Shown in pieces: positions 42,984 to 55,828 of a stretch of DNA of 64,000 nt. The translations under genes were made by a program, and so were the position numbers. Location of the stretch: positions 2,046,001 to 2,110,000 of the forward strand of contig CAVZIJ010000003.1 in NCBI GenBank assembly GCA_963775335.1, given 5' to 3'. The notes beneath the pieces were generated by a model that worked only from the letters and a program-made list of their open reading frames with translations, was not told the DNA's origin and searched no databases. This DNA is from CAVQCX01 sp963775335. Lineage in GTDB: Bacteria; Pseudomonadota; Gammaproteobacteria; Chromatiales; Chromatiaceae. Positions within the stretch are counted from its first letter, which is position 1; each line of letters starts with the position of its first letter.

Positions 42984-44198
42984 ATGGCCATTCACAAGCT
43001 CAGCCCGCGGAAGGTCGAGACCGCGCGCCCGGGCAAGCACGAAGACGGGGGCGGGCTGCGGCTGGTGGTCTCGCCCGCCGGGGCGCGGAAGTGGGTGCTG
43101 CGCTACACCATCGACGGCAAACGGCGGGAGATGGGCCTGGGCAGCCTCCCGTCCGTAGGGCTTGGGAGAGCCCGGGTGAAGGCCGAAGAGTGCCGACGGC
43201 TGGCATCTGATGGCATCGACCCCATCGAGGCCCGCCAAACGGAGCCCGAGCAGATCCCGACCTTCACGACCTGCGCGGCCCATCATATCCGTGCGCATCG
43301 GCGCGGCTGGAAGAACGCCAAGCACGCCCGGCAGTGGGTAAGCACCCTCAAGACGTACGCCCGTCCCGTCATCGGCTCGAAGCGCGTCGACACGATTGCG
43401 ACCGAGGACATTCTCAAGATCCTATCGCCGATCTGGACCACCAAGACCGAGACGGCCAAGCGGGTCCAGGGGCGCATCGAGAACGTCCTGGACTACGCGG
43501 CCGCCCACAAGTACCGCGATCCCCTGAACCCCGCCCGCTGGCGCGGTCACTTGGACAAACTGCTACCCAAGCCCTCGCGGGTGAAGAAGTCCTCGCACCA
43601 CCCCGCCATGCCCCATTCCGAGGTCCCCGCCTTCATGGGCGAGCTGTGGGGCAACAGCAGCATCTCGGCGCTCGCGCTGCGGTTCCTCGTCCTGACTGCT
43701 ACGCGCACCGGCGAGGTACTGGGGGCCCATTGGTCGGAGATCGACCTGGAGTCCGCTATCTGGACCGTCCCGGCCGCACGCATGAAAGCCCGCCGGGAAC
43801 ATCGGGTGCCGCTCTCGGATGCTGCTATGGCCGTCCTGGGAGCCCTGCCCCGCATCGAGGGCAACTCTTACCTCTTCCCCGGCGCCAGGCACGGCCGGTC
43901 CTTGTCGAACATGGCCCTGCTGCAACTGATGCGCGGCATGGGGTACGGGGTCGATGGGAACCGGGGCGACTACGTGCCCCACGGCTTCAGGTCGAGCTTC
44001 CGCGACTGGTCCGGGGAGGTCTCCAGCTTCCCGCGAGACGTGGCGGAGATGGCATTGGCCCATGTCATTCAGAACAAGGTGGAAGCCGCCTACCGGCGCG
44101 GCGATCTGTTCGCCAAGCGCCGGAAGATGATGCAGGAGTGGGCGGACTACGTCAGTAAAGAACAGGCCAAGGTAATCCCGATCAACAAGCACGCGTGA
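42984..44198 (+). CDS. P4-type tyrosine integrase
   Basis: 404 residues, full length for the family. The N-terminal DUF4102 arm-binding domain (AIHKLSPRKVETARPGKHED, GGGLRLVVSPAGARKWVLRY) precedes a SAM-like core-binding domain and the catalytic domain with Arg (TATRTGEVLGAHW), HGFRSSFRDW and Tyr (AAYRRGDLF). It starts at ATG 42984 behind GGAGG. No lesion was seen, so the element next to it could still be mobile. It is unrelated in sequence to the two tRNA-Arg integrase remnants. Confidence 0.93.
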   Translation: MAIHKLSPRKVETARPGKHEDGGGLRLVVSPAGARKWVLRYTIDGKRREMGLGSLPSVGLGRARVKAEECRRLASDGIDPIEARQTEPEQIPTFTTCAAHHIRAHRRGWKNAKHARQWVSTLKTYARPVIGSKRVDTIATEDILKILSPIWTTKTETAKRVQGRIENVLDYAAAHKYRDPLNPARWRGHLDKLLPKPSRVKKSSHHPAMPHSEVPAFMGELWGNSSISALALRFLVLTATRTGEVLGAHWSEIDLESAIWTVPAARMKARREHRVPLSDAAMAVLGALPRIEGNSYLFPGARHGRSLSNMALLQLMRGMGYGVDGNRGDYVPHGFRSSFRDWSGEVSSFPRDVAEMALAHVIQNKVEAAYRRGDLFAKRRKMMQEWADYVSKEQAKVIPINKHA

Positions 44199-44354
44199 GC
44201 CGTGCCAGGGGAACTCCAAGGTGGGCACCCGAAGCTTGGAGGAAAGGCCGAAGGGGCGGGCCCAAAGCCGGCCCGGCGGTCCGAATTAATCCTGGGAAGG
44301 CCATCTCAGGCTTGCTTTCCAGGCCCGTTGGGCCTATTGTCAACTGCAACACGG

Positions 44355-44403
44355 CCCCTTTCGGTTGAACCGCTTCGGCGGGGAGATCGCTAAGGGGTTT
44401 TTT
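44355..44403 (+). terminator. terminator after the P4-type integrase
   Basis: CCCCTT (44355-44360) pairs with AAGGGG (44392-44397), followed by TTTTTT. Inner bases can form a second small hairpin. It separates the integrase from the Abi gene on the opposite strand. Confidence 0.65.
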
Positions 44404-45418
44404 ATTGTCCGGGCGTCTCTCGCCAGTCGGCTTCCCAACCGTCAGGCGCTCCCATCCCTCCCAGATTCAACCCAAGGTGGTCCAAGTCGGGGAACCCCTG
44501 CAAGTGCGCCTTCATGCGCTCGGGCCAGCTCGAATTCGGATTCACCACTTGCAGCAAATGGCGTGCGATGCGAAGCAGCAGGAAACAGCGCGCCCGGAGG
44601 TGGCCACTATCCTCAAACGGCGCGACCCAGGGCACCTCGGTCGCCGGTGGCAACTTGGGCTGATCGACGATGTTCCGGTTCCACAGGCGACTATGGTGGG
44701 CACAAACGTTGCGCAGGTAGTTGAGGCTGCGCAGCCAGGTGGCGAAGACGCGGCCGTTGCGGATGCCGTACTTGGCCGAGATCGCATCCTGCTCCTGTTG
44801 GCGCATTCCTGCATAGAGTCTGGACATCGCGCCAAAATCCCACACCTCGCAGGCCACCCAGATCGCTAGGGGCAAGCCGTACTTGGACTTGTTGTGGCGG
44901 ACAAATTCTTCCTTCGAGTCACCGATCAAACGGGCATGCTTGCCCAGCCATTCGTGATGCCCCGTCACCCCCTTGTCATTATTCAGCTCCTGGCCGAACT
45001 CCCGGTGAAACAGATCCGGGCGAAGGTAGGCAAAGGGATCGAGTTTGCCCAGGGTATGGGAAATATCCACCCTCAGCGCGATCTCGATACGTTCCAGCGC
45101 GTCCGTCGCCAGCAGCCGCAGCTTCTTGTCGAACACGTAGAGCTTGACCGCGTTCTCGAAGGTCGCGCCCGGCCGGAAATCATCCAGGGCGATTCTCGTA
45201 TCTTTCCGTTGCTTCTTGGCCGGCTTCCGGCCGTGTTCGTCAAGCAGGATCAGCGGCCCCGACCGTTCCCGGAAGGGAAACCAGTAGCCGCTCAGGCGGT
45301 AGTAACCAATACGCTGCAAATACTCCAGGGCCTTGGGGCGATCCGTTACCGCCAAGCCACGGGAGATCAGCAGATCGAGTTGCTTCTCGTAGCTTTTCCA
45401 GGGTTTGCGGTACTCCAT
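44402..45418 (-). CDS. Abi_2-family abortive infection protein (HEPN)
   Basis: 338 residues from ATG 45418. The N-terminal part, YEKQLDLLISRGLAVTDRPK, then LQRIGYYRLSGYWFPFRE, is the typical Abi_2 (AbiD/AbiF-like) start, and FENAVKLYVFDKKLRLLATD, ALERIEIALR follows. The HEPN ribonuclease motif R-x4-6-H is present as RNVCAHHSRLWNR near residue 240. Known members stop phage growth by RNA cleavage. It is 89 bases downstream of the restriction fragment on the same strand. It looks intact. Confidence 0.9.
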   Translation of the reverse strand: MEYRKPWKSYEKQLDLLISRGLAVTDRPKALEYLQRIGYYRLSGYWFPFRERSGPLILLDEHGRKPAKKQRKDTRIALDDFRPGATFENAVKLYVFDKKLRLLATDALERIEIALRVDISHTLGKLDPFAYLRPDLFHREFGQELNNDKGVTGHHEWLGKHARLIGDSKEEFVRHNKSKYGLPLAIWVACEVWDFGAMSRLYAGMRQQEQDAISAKYGIRNGRVFATWLRSLNYLRNVCAHHSRLWNRNIVDQPKLPPATEVPWVAPFEDSGHLRARCFLLLRIARHLLQVVNPNSSWPERMKAHLQGFPDLDHLGLNLGGMGAPDGWEADWRETPGQ

Positions 45419-45507
45419 CACAGGCAAGTTTCCCGATCCTCGAGCTCCGTTCTTGTCGACGCGACCCGCTGACCGCGCGTAGCTCCCCGCCGCACCATGG
45501 GGAACCG

Positions 45508-46587
45508 CTAACGGCCAACTCCGACCTGCTGATCCCACTTCGCCAGCGCATTTTCGTCCAGCAGCCTCGGCAACATCGTAGGATCTCTAACCACCACGTA
45601 ACGCCACAGCCCCCAGTTGCCTTCCTCGTTGACGGCGTTGACCCAGCGCTCGGCCGCCTTGGCCTTCAGATCCGCGTCGTCGCCATACTGGCCCTTGGTC
45701 TCGATCACCAGGGTCAGGCCGATATCCAGAATGGCGATGAAATCGGGAATATAGCGCGCAGGGACGCCATTCTTTCGATAGGGCATGAAAAAACCGAGAT
45801 GCTCGTTCTTGACCCATCGCACCACGCCGGGATGCGTATCCAAGGCATAGCCCGCGCTCTGCTCCCATAGGAGGGTATCGGCGACCATCGCGTTCAGGTG
45901 GCAGCGATTGACCGGGTAGACCTCCTTGGTCGTATGGTAGTCGACGAAGCGAGTGCTTCCTCTCCCCGCGGCACCCTTAGCGATCCTTGGCAGCTCGCGC
46001 GTTCGGGTGACACTGCCCTTTCGTATCGCCTCGAAGAGAATATCGACCGCCTGCTGATGGTACTTGCCGGCGAGCAGGACATCACACGGCTCGGCATTGC
46101 CGATACAGTTCACCTTCTCCTGCAGGAAGCGCTTTGCAGCAAAGGCGACCTTTGGAAACAGTGAGGAGGTGGAGGTGGTCACATCCGACTCCCCGCCGCC
46201 GTTCTGCTCGCTCTGCCAACGCCGGCAGACCTCGCGGGCCAGTCGGAACGCCACCTGCTGGAGGCGAAACTGCTTACGCCAATCTGCCAGGGTCAGTACC
46301 GGCCGCTCACCGGGGCCATAGACCGCGAGCGATCCCTCCGGGGCTGTCATCGAATTCAGCTCCACAGAATTCGGGATCTGCTTGGGATCGATGGTCACCT
46401 GAGAAACCTGTTTCCAGGCAATCTCCAGCTCATAGACTTGAGGGCTGTAATAGCCCTCCACGATGGGAAACTCGATTTCATACTGCGACTTGTCGGGATC
46501 GCTGAAGATGTGGTTCGGCTCTTTCGGCGGCTTGCTATCCTTCGACTTGGAGACCTTGAACGGGATCAGAATGTCCGCGCTCTCGCA
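45508..46587 (-). pseudogene. 3' part of a type III restriction subunit (Res)
   Basis: The last 360 residues of a Res-type protein: YEIEFPIVEGYYSPQVYELE, LADWRKQFRLQQVAFRLARE, LGFFMPYRKNGVPARYIPDF and LTLVIETKGQYGDD, a PD-ExK nuclease core (Asp in PDF, ExK in ETK). The upstream DEAD/DEAH helicase part and the Mod methyltransferase gene are missing; DNA upstream of 46587 is unrelated. The nuclease domain without its ATPase should not cut. It marks loss of a restriction system beside an intact Abi gene. Confidence 0.82.
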
Positions 46588-46953
46588 AAGGTCGCTCGAA
46601 GCGGCGCAAGTCAGCCGTCCGTCACGGGCTAAAGCGTCACAAGCACAAGGGCGCCTCGCGCACCGACGCCGCCCAGCCGGGGCGGTTTCACATAACCCTG
46701 GCGCCCGGCATCGCGCCCGCTTCCGTCCCAGTATCGGCTCCGCGGCGCGCCCCACGGGCCCCTGAGCCCGGAGCGGCACCGGATCCTAGCATTCTCCCCA
46801 TTCTAGGCCGGTCGAGGACCTCGTCAACCGTTCCGGCTATGTCTCCTCGGGGTCGAACTCGGTCTTTTAGCGGCGACTTATATTCCTGGAAGGAGAGGGT
46901 CGCCGTTGGGTCGGGGCCCGTCTCGGTAGATCGCCGGTCTACACTTGTCCGGC
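46588..46953. other. gap with no gene, 5' of the SRAP gene
   Basis: The frame continuous with the restriction fragment is open but its sequence is Arg/Ala-rich and unlike protein. No promoter could be fixed; the SRAP gene promoter should lie near its right end. Confidence 0.4.
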
Positions 46954-47631
46954 ATGTGCGGTCGCTTTGTTCAGTCATCCACGTCCGATCGGTACGCCCA
47001 ACTCTTCGGCCTTGAGGAGCGGAATCGAGGGGGCCTGGCGGCTCGCTACAACGTCGCGCCTACGCAGACCTGCTGGGCCTGCCTGATCGCCCCGAACGGG
47101 AAGCCGGACCTCTCCATCTTGCGCTGGGGCTTGGCGCCGCACTGGTCCAAAGGGCCGGACTCCCGATACTCGATGATCAACGCCAGGGCCGAGACCGTCC
47201 ACGAGAAGCCCGCCTACCGGGACGCCTTCCGCCACCGGCGCTGCCTGATCCCCGCCGACGGGTTCTACGAGTGGAAAGCCGGGAACGGTCAGCAGCCCTA
47301 TTTCATCCACCGGACCGACAAACAGCCGATGGTGTTTGCGGGCCTCTGGGAGCATTGGAAGAGCCTGGAGACCGGGGGGGTCATCGACTCCTGCGCGATC
47401 ATCGTGACCGACGCAAACGATCTGATGCGGCCGATCCATGACCGGATGCCGGCGATCCTCGCGCCGGAGCAGTTCGAGAGGTGGCTGGACCCTGCGGCCA
47501 AGGACCGAGATGAGCTGCTGGCGCTGCTGAGACCGGCGCCGAGCGAGGATCTGGAGGCTTACCCGGTATCGAAGGCGGTCAACAATCCCCGGAACGAAGG
47601 CCGAGAGTTGGTCAAGCGGCTGGGTGACTAA
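46954..47631 (+). CDS. SRAP-domain protein (YedK/HMCES family)
   Basis: 225 residues beginning MCGRFVQ, where Cys2 becomes N-terminal after Met removal and links to abasic sites in single-stranded DNA. RYNVAPTQ, LRWGLAPHWSKG, INARAETVHEKPAYRDAFRH, RRCLIPADGFYEWK (Glu of the active site) and IHDRMPAIL are the family blocks in order. It protects abasic sites in ssDNA during replication. The genomic place beside an integrase element is common for SRAP genes. Confidence 0.95.
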   Translation: MCGRFVQSSTSDRYAQLFGLEERNRGGLAARYNVAPTQTCWACLIAPNGKPDLSILRWGLAPHWSKGPDSRYSMINARAETVHEKPAYRDAFRHRRCLIPADGFYEWKAGNGQQPYFIHRTDKQPMVFAGLWEHWKSLETGGVIDSCAIIVTDANDLMRPIHDRMPAILAPEQFERWLDPAAKDRDELLALLRPAPSEDLEAYPVSKAVNNPRNEGRELVKRLGD

Positions 47632-47699
47632 GCGACTCAGCTGGCAGACAGCGCGGACAGCAGGTGCAACCGGAAGGCGCAGCGTCTAGGAGCGGTCGG

Positions 47700-48104
47700 C
47701 TATCTGCCGAAGTACGTTGTTGATCCGAGTTGATCGACCAAGTGCTCCGTGTAGGCGAATTCCTTCTCACGTGCCTCGGGCGGTAGCTGGTAGAGCGCGT
47801 CGAGACCAGCAGGCAATAGCGTGCGGACGTACCCCTCTCCCGTCACAGCCACGTAGGTAACGTAACCCCCAGATTCCACCCTGGTCATTGGAATCCCTCC
47901 CCTGCTCGCCCAGAAATACTGATCCCCTTCCCGAGTGATCACCGCTCGGCGCTTCTTTCCCTCCGAGGGTGGAATCGGCGATGACGCGGCCACTCCGTTG
48001 GCAATCTCGATCTTGGTGACGGGCTCTCCCAGGAATTCCAACTGCGCGCCGAGAGCTTGTGTTGCCCCACAGGCAAGGGCGATGGCCAGAACCTCGGGCT
48101 TCAT
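47700..48104 (-). CDS. small secreted hypothetical protein
   Basis: 134 residues with a short signal peptide (LAIALACGATQALG, cleavage near AQ). The mature part is beta-rich with two aromatic segments (QYFWASRGGIPMTRVESGG, YVTYVAVTGEGYVRTLL). One Cys is in the signal peptide, so it is not a typical lipoprotein. No family recognised. Confidence 0.65.
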   Translation of the reverse strand: MKPEVLAIALACGATQALGAQLEFLGEPVTKIEIANGVAASSPIPPSEGKKRRAVITREGDQYFWASRGGIPMTRVESGGYVTYVAVTGEGYVRTLLPAGLDALYQLPPEAREKEFAYTEHLVDQLGSTTYFGR

Positions 48105-48526
48105 CGTTGCGCCCTCCTATTGCTGTCGCTGACGTCCGGCGTCGGCCCCCCGGCTCAACCAAGCATAGCCATCCGCATTCGCTTGCGGGTTGGCGATGAG
48201 GAGCACCTAGGGGTCGCCACGGGTTTCGCGGGGCGGTATCGGACAAGAGCGCAAGGCGAGGCGGATAAGAGGCGACGCCCCCGAAGGGGCGACGCAGGGC
48301 CGGGGCTTCCATTCGGACAGTGCCTACCTGACGCGTGGCCCGAAATGATCCTGCCCGCATGGCGAGCAGCCGGCAACCGGCGAGTTCTGATGAGCTTGTA
48401 GGCGCAGCCCTACAAGCCCACTGCTCGCCGCAGCGCAGCGTACGTTCAAACGCGCCTTGTGGGCAGAAACCACCCCTCGACGACACAGAAAGGGGGCTGA
48501 TTGGGGGACTGAGCGGCGACTGTGCA
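48105..48526. other. gap between secreted protein and tRNA-Ser
   Basis: No gene seen. TTGGGGGACTG at 48501-48511 is identical to 42940-42950 in front of the P4-type integrase, so it may be an integrase arm or end site of that element. Confidence 0.45.
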
Positions 48527-48554
48527 ATAAAAAAGCCCCATATTTCAGGGGCTT
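48527..48554 (-). terminator. terminator of tRNA-Ser
   Basis: The minus strand reads AAGCCCC-TGAAATAT-GGGGCTT followed by TTTTAT, starting 12 bases past the CCA of the Ser tRNA. Confidence 0.85.
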
Positions 48555-48566
48555 AGTCATTCTATA

Positions 48567-48656
48567 TGGCGGAGAGAGAGGGATTCGAACCCTCGATGGA
48601 GTTTCCCCCATACACCCTTAGCAGGGGTGCGCCTTCAGCCGCTCGGCCATCTCTCC
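48567..48656 (-). tRNA. tRNA-Ser(GCT)
   Basis: 90 bases with an encoded CCA and a long variable arm. Acceptor strands GGAGAGA / TCTCTCC pair, the T loop is TTCGAAT, and the anticodon loop CTGCTAA gives GCT. It lies downstream of csrA, as in enterobacteria. Its 5' end is duplicated in the tandem repeat that follows. Confidence 0.97.
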
Positions 48657-48949
48657 GAAACTGGTTGTCTGGGTAGCCTACCGGGCCACCCGGCGCCCCC
48701 CCGCTGCAGGGGTGCGCGTTACTCCGTACATCCCTGTACTTCGCCCTTCGGGCCGACCTGCGGTCGTTCGCGCTCGCTCCCGGCGATCGCGTCAGCCGCT
48801 CGGCCATCTCTCCGAAACTGGTTGTCTGGGTAGCCTACCGGGCCACCCGGCGCCCCCCTGCTGCAGGGGTGCGCGTTACTCCGTACATCCCTGGACTGCG
48901 CCCTTCGGGCCGACCTGCGGTCGTTCGCGCTCGCTCCCGGCAATCGCGT
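48635..48949. repeat. 157-bp tandem duplication including the 5' end of tRNA-Ser
   Basis: Unit 1 (48635-48791) and unit 2 (48792-48949) differ at few positions. Each begins with the first 22 bases of the Ser tRNA 5' part (to be read on the minus strand) and its upstream DNA, so the tRNA promoter region is present twice and a 5' tRNA stub lies at 48792-48813. The stub cannot fold as a tRNA. The region up to 49170 has no gene. Confidence 0.9.
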
Positions 48950-49170
48950 CCTGGCTGACGAAGGCGGCTAGGACGCCTGAAGGCCGGCATTATATACATG
49001 ATGGGAGGGCAGGCCAATTTCCAGACGCCCATCCCTGGGTCGGCGGCCCGGTCGCGACAGACTCGGCCCGCGATCGTTACCGTAAAGAAGACTTATCACA
49101 GGGTATCCGATCCTTGAGAAGCCGTACCGCCCCACCCCCATCCCTTAGGCGAGACGGCCGGCAGAGAGGG

Positions 49171-49362
49171 TCAGGTCGGTGGGGTCTCCCCGGCGGCCTG
49201 CTCGCGTTTAATACGCTCGTAGATCTCCTCCCGATGCACCGCCACATCCCGCGGCGCATTCACCCCGAGCCGAACCTGGTTGCCTTTGACACCCAGGACC
49301 GTCACGGTCACCTCGTCTCCAATCATGAGGGTTTCGCCAACCCGCCGAGTCAAGATCAGCAT
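49171..49362 (-). CDS. csrA: carbon storage regulator CsrA
   Basis: 63 residues from ATG 49362 with AGGA upstream. MLILTRRVGETLMIGDEVTV and VLGVKGNQVRLGV, then APRDVAVHREEIYERI, is a complete CsrA: RNA-binding Arg in VHREEIY and the N-terminal LTRR. It binds GGA motifs in mRNA leaders to control translation. It lies between lysC and tRNA-Ser as in related species. Confidence 0.97.
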   Translation of the reverse strand: MLILTRRVGETLMIGDEVTVTVLGVKGNQVRLGVNAPRDVAVHREEIYERIKREQAAGETPPT

Positions 49363-49586
49363 AGTTGTCCTGCCTCCCTGAACAAGGGTTCCTGAAACAC
49401 GACCGTCTTTGGGAGCGTACGTCCATCCATGGCGCACGCCGGTCCATCAAGGGTCGCAGCCAACCAAGCCCGCCGCCTCGTCGAACAGATCCCAGAACGT
49501 CGGTACTAGGGATTTTACCAATATTGTTGCAGCGCCGTGAAAGAATTTCCCTTGGGGTTGCCCTGGTTGGGGGCGCTCTGCCCCAT

Positions 49587-50834
49587 TTAAGGGCGGGGAA
49601 GCTCCGACTCGCGGGTCGGCCCCGTATCCAAGCCGAAGGCCTTGTGCAGGGTCCGCACCGCCAGCTCGAGATACTTCTCGTCCACCACCACCGAGATCTT
49701 GATCTCAGAAGTTGAGATCATTTGAATGTTGATTCGTTCCTGGGCCAGTGCCTGGAACATCTGGGCGGCGATGCCGGCGTGGGAGCGCATGCCGACTCCG
49801 ACGATCGAGATCTTGACGATGCCGTCGTCCGCCACCACCTTCCGGGCGCCCAGCTCGCTCGCGGTATGCTCCAGAATCTTGAGGGCCTTCTTGAAGTCGG
49901 TGCGATTGACAGTAAAGGTGAAGTCGGTGGTGTCGTCCTCGGCGATGTTCTGGACGATCATGTCCACTTCGACGTTCGACTCCCCGATGGGCCCGAGGAT
50001 CTTGTAGGCGACGCCGGGCTGGTCCGGCACGCCGCGGATGGTCAGCTTGGCCTCGTCGCGGTTGAATGCGATGCCGGAAATCTTCGCCTCTTCCACGCCT
50101 TCCTCCTCCAGAGTGATGAGGGTGCCCTCGCCTTCCTCGAAGCTGGAAAGCACGCGCAGGGGAACCTTGTACTTGCCGGCGAACTCCACCGAGCGGAGCT
50201 GCAGCACTTTGGAGCCCAGGCTCGCCATCTCCAGCATCTCCTCGAAGGTGATGCGCTCTAGCTTGCGCGCCTTGGGCTCGACGCGCGGGTCGGTGGTGTA
50301 GACCCCGTCAACGTCGGTGTAGATCTGGCACTCGTCGGCCTTGAGCGCCGCGGCCATGGCCACGGCCGTGGTATCGGAGCCGCCACGTCCCAGCGTGGTG
50401 ATGTTGCCGTGCTGGTCGACGCCCTGAAAGCCGGCGACCACGACCACCCGCCCGGCTTTGATGTCGGCGCACACGCGGGCATTGTCGATGTCCATGATCC
50501 GCGCTTTGGAGTGGGCGCTGTCGGTCAGGATATGCACCTGGGCACCGGTGTAGGATCGGGCGTCGAGCCCCAGCTCCTGCAGGGCCATGGCCATCAGCGC
50601 GATGGTCACCTGCTCGCCGGTGGACACCAGCACGTCCATCTCGCGGGGACTCGGATTGTCGCTTATGCCGCGGGCCGAGGCGATGAGGCGATTGGTCTCG
50701 CCGGACATGGCGGAGACGACCACGACCAGGTCGTGACCGCGATCCCTCCAGTCGCGGACCTTGCGGGCCACGTTCTGGATTCGCTCGATCGAGCCGACCG
50801 AGGTGCCGCCGTATTTCTGGACGATGAGCGCCAT
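49587..50834 (-). CDS. lysC: aspartate kinase LysC
   Basis: 415 residues, the length of monofunctional lysine/threonine-regulated aspartokinases. LIVQKYGGTSVGSIERI is the kinase loop, and TLGRGGSDTTAVAMA and IYTDVDGVYTTDPR complete the catalytic domain. Two ACT domains follow (about 265-410; IRGVPDQPGVAYKILGPIGE and VGVGMRSHAGIAAQMFQALA). The enzyme makes aspartyl phosphate for Lys, Thr, Met and diaminopimelate. It lies 102 bases after alaS. Confidence 0.97.
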   Translation of the reverse strand: MALIVQKYGGTSVGSIERIQNVARKVRDWRDRGHDLVVVVSAMSGETNRLIASARGISDNPSPREMDVLVSTGEQVTIALMAMALQELGLDARSYTGAQVHILTDSAHSKARIMDIDNARVCADIKAGRVVVVAGFQGVDQHGNITTLGRGGSDTTAVAMAAALKADECQIYTDVDGVYTTDPRVEPKARKLERITFEEMLEMASLGSKVLQLRSVEFAGKYKVPLRVLSSFEEGEGTLITLEEEGVEEAKISGIAFNRDEAKLTIRGVPDQPGVAYKILGPIGESNVEVDMIVQNIAEDDTTDFTFTVNRTDFKKALKILEHTASELGARKVVADDGIVKISIVGVGMRSHAGIAAQMFQALAQERINIQMISTSEIKISVVVDEKYLELAVRTLHKAFGLDTGPTRESELPRP

Positions 50835-50936
50835 GTCTTCCCGCCAATCCGCTGAGAAATGGGCGCCATCTGGGGGGCCGCCCCGGAAAAAGGCGGCTGA
50901 TTAAACACCAAAACGGCCCGGCGATAAAGCGCGGGC

Positions 50937-53543
<2,607 letters not shown>

Positions 53544-53696
53544 GGGACGCCTGCGGGTCGTTGGTCAAGCGGAGGCGAATCATCGGTAATCGGTTGGCCT
53601 GACTTCAATTCTACGTTCTTCTTGGCTCAAAACGATCATACCGCCGCATGCACGAGCCGGGGATGGCGCGGCCGCCCGGGCGGCCGCGGAGAAACC

Positions 53697-54145
53697 TCAA
53701 TCGTCGAAGCGCAGAAATCGCCGGACCCGCTCCCCGCTGAACCCCCGGTATTCGAGGAAACGCACCCGGCGCGCCAGCTCCCGCAGGTCCGGCGGGCGCC
53801 CGGGCCCGAACTTGCGGTCATGGGCCTCCCGCAGGGCCTGGGTCCAGGCCTCGTCGGACTCGTCCAGGAGGCCGGCCGTCAGCCCCTCGGCGATGCCACG
53901 CTCTCGAAGCTCCGCCTGGATACGCAACGGCCCGAAGCCACGGCGGCGCCTCGCAGCGACATACTCGCTGGCGAAGCGCTCCTCGCTCTGGAGCCCTTCG
54001 CGCTCCAGCCGATCGAGCAGCGGCTCGACCTCCTCGCGGTCCGCCCCACGACCGAGCAGCTTGCCCCTCAGCTCGGCGCGCGAATGCTCGCGCAGGGCCA
54101 GCAGGCGCAGGGCGGTCTGCCGAAGCGCCTCGGCCTCGTCGCCGC

Positions 54146-54149
<4 letters not shown>
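53697..54149 (-). CDS. recX: RecX regulator of RecA, probable CTG start
   Basis: 150 residues if read from CTG 54149, which overlaps the recA stop in the form CTGA, with GAGGTGGAGG just upstream. No ATG, GTG or TTG occurs in frame near there; the next is ATG 54314, 169 bases inside recA, and its product would have an unlikely Arg-rich leader. The body has the three helical repeats: LRLLALREHSRAELRGKLLG, LEREGLQSEERFASEYVAAR and RRRGFGPLRIQAELRERGI. RecX binds RecA filaments and limits their growth. The 4-base overlap indicates coupling to recA. Confidence 0.9.
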
Positions 54150-55180
<1,031 letters not shown>

Positions 55181-55300
55181 CGCCTTCTCCCTTTGGTTGT
55201 CGCGAGCCGGCAGCGTCCTTCGCCGGCCGTGGTCTCGGATGAAATCGGTCCCGGATTATCACACAGGCTCCGATCGGCGTCATGGGCCGGGCCCGGCGGC

Positions 55301-55828
55301 TCAGCCCGCGAGCGCCCAGCGCCGCAGGATACGGTAGCGGGGCGGAGTGTCCACCGTCTCGGATGCGGCCAGCACGAGATCCGAGACCGGCCAGTGAAAC
55401 GGCTCGTCGATATGCAGCTCGCGGGCGCTGCGCGCCTTGCGGACGAGGGTGATGTGGGCCTGATAAAGGCGGGGCTCCGGCTCGAAGCCGCAGCCCCTCA
55501 GTCCCTGCTGAAGATCGCGCACCAGCGTGAGCAGGGCGGAGGGCATCGCGCTGGGTCCGCACCAGAGGACGCGCGGCCGAGGCCAAAACCCCAACCGGTC
55601 GATGCACAGATCGAAGGGCGGCGCATGTACGACGCCCCCCGCACCGAGCACGCAATCCAGGCGATTCGCCGCTACATCGCCGAGGAACACCAGGGTAAGG
55701 TGGATATCCTCGGGATGGGGCAGCCGACCCCGGTCGGCGAGCCCCTGGGCCAGACGCACGAAATGTGGACGCACCGGCTCGCCGGGCCAGAGAGCGAAGA
55801 ACAGCCGCTGGGCGCCCGGCTCAGTCAA
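55301..55828 (-). CDS. thpR: RNA 2',3'-cyclic phosphodiesterase ThpR
   Basis: 175 residues from TTG 55828, whose start overlaps the stop of the amidase gene by eight bases. RLFFALWPGEPVRPHF is the family start and the two HxTx motifs are HLTLVFLG and HITLVRK, the catalytic pair of 2H phosphoesterases. It hydrolyses RNA 2',3'-cyclic phosphate ends. Its place between the CinA-type gene and recA is common. Confidence 0.93.
   Translation of the reverse strand: MTEPGAQRLFFALWPGEPVRPHFVRLAQGLADRGRLPHPEDIHLTLVFLGDVAANRLDCVLGAGGVVHAPPFDLCIDRLGFWPRPRVLWCGPSAMPSALLTLVRDLQQGLRGCGFEPEPRLYQAHITLVRKARSARELHIDEPFHWPVSDLVLAASETVDTPPRYRILRRWALAG

Noticed and set aside
55181..55290. LexA box in front of recA
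   Set aside because: The best match, CTGT-N8-CCGG, has a poor right half; not reported as a site.
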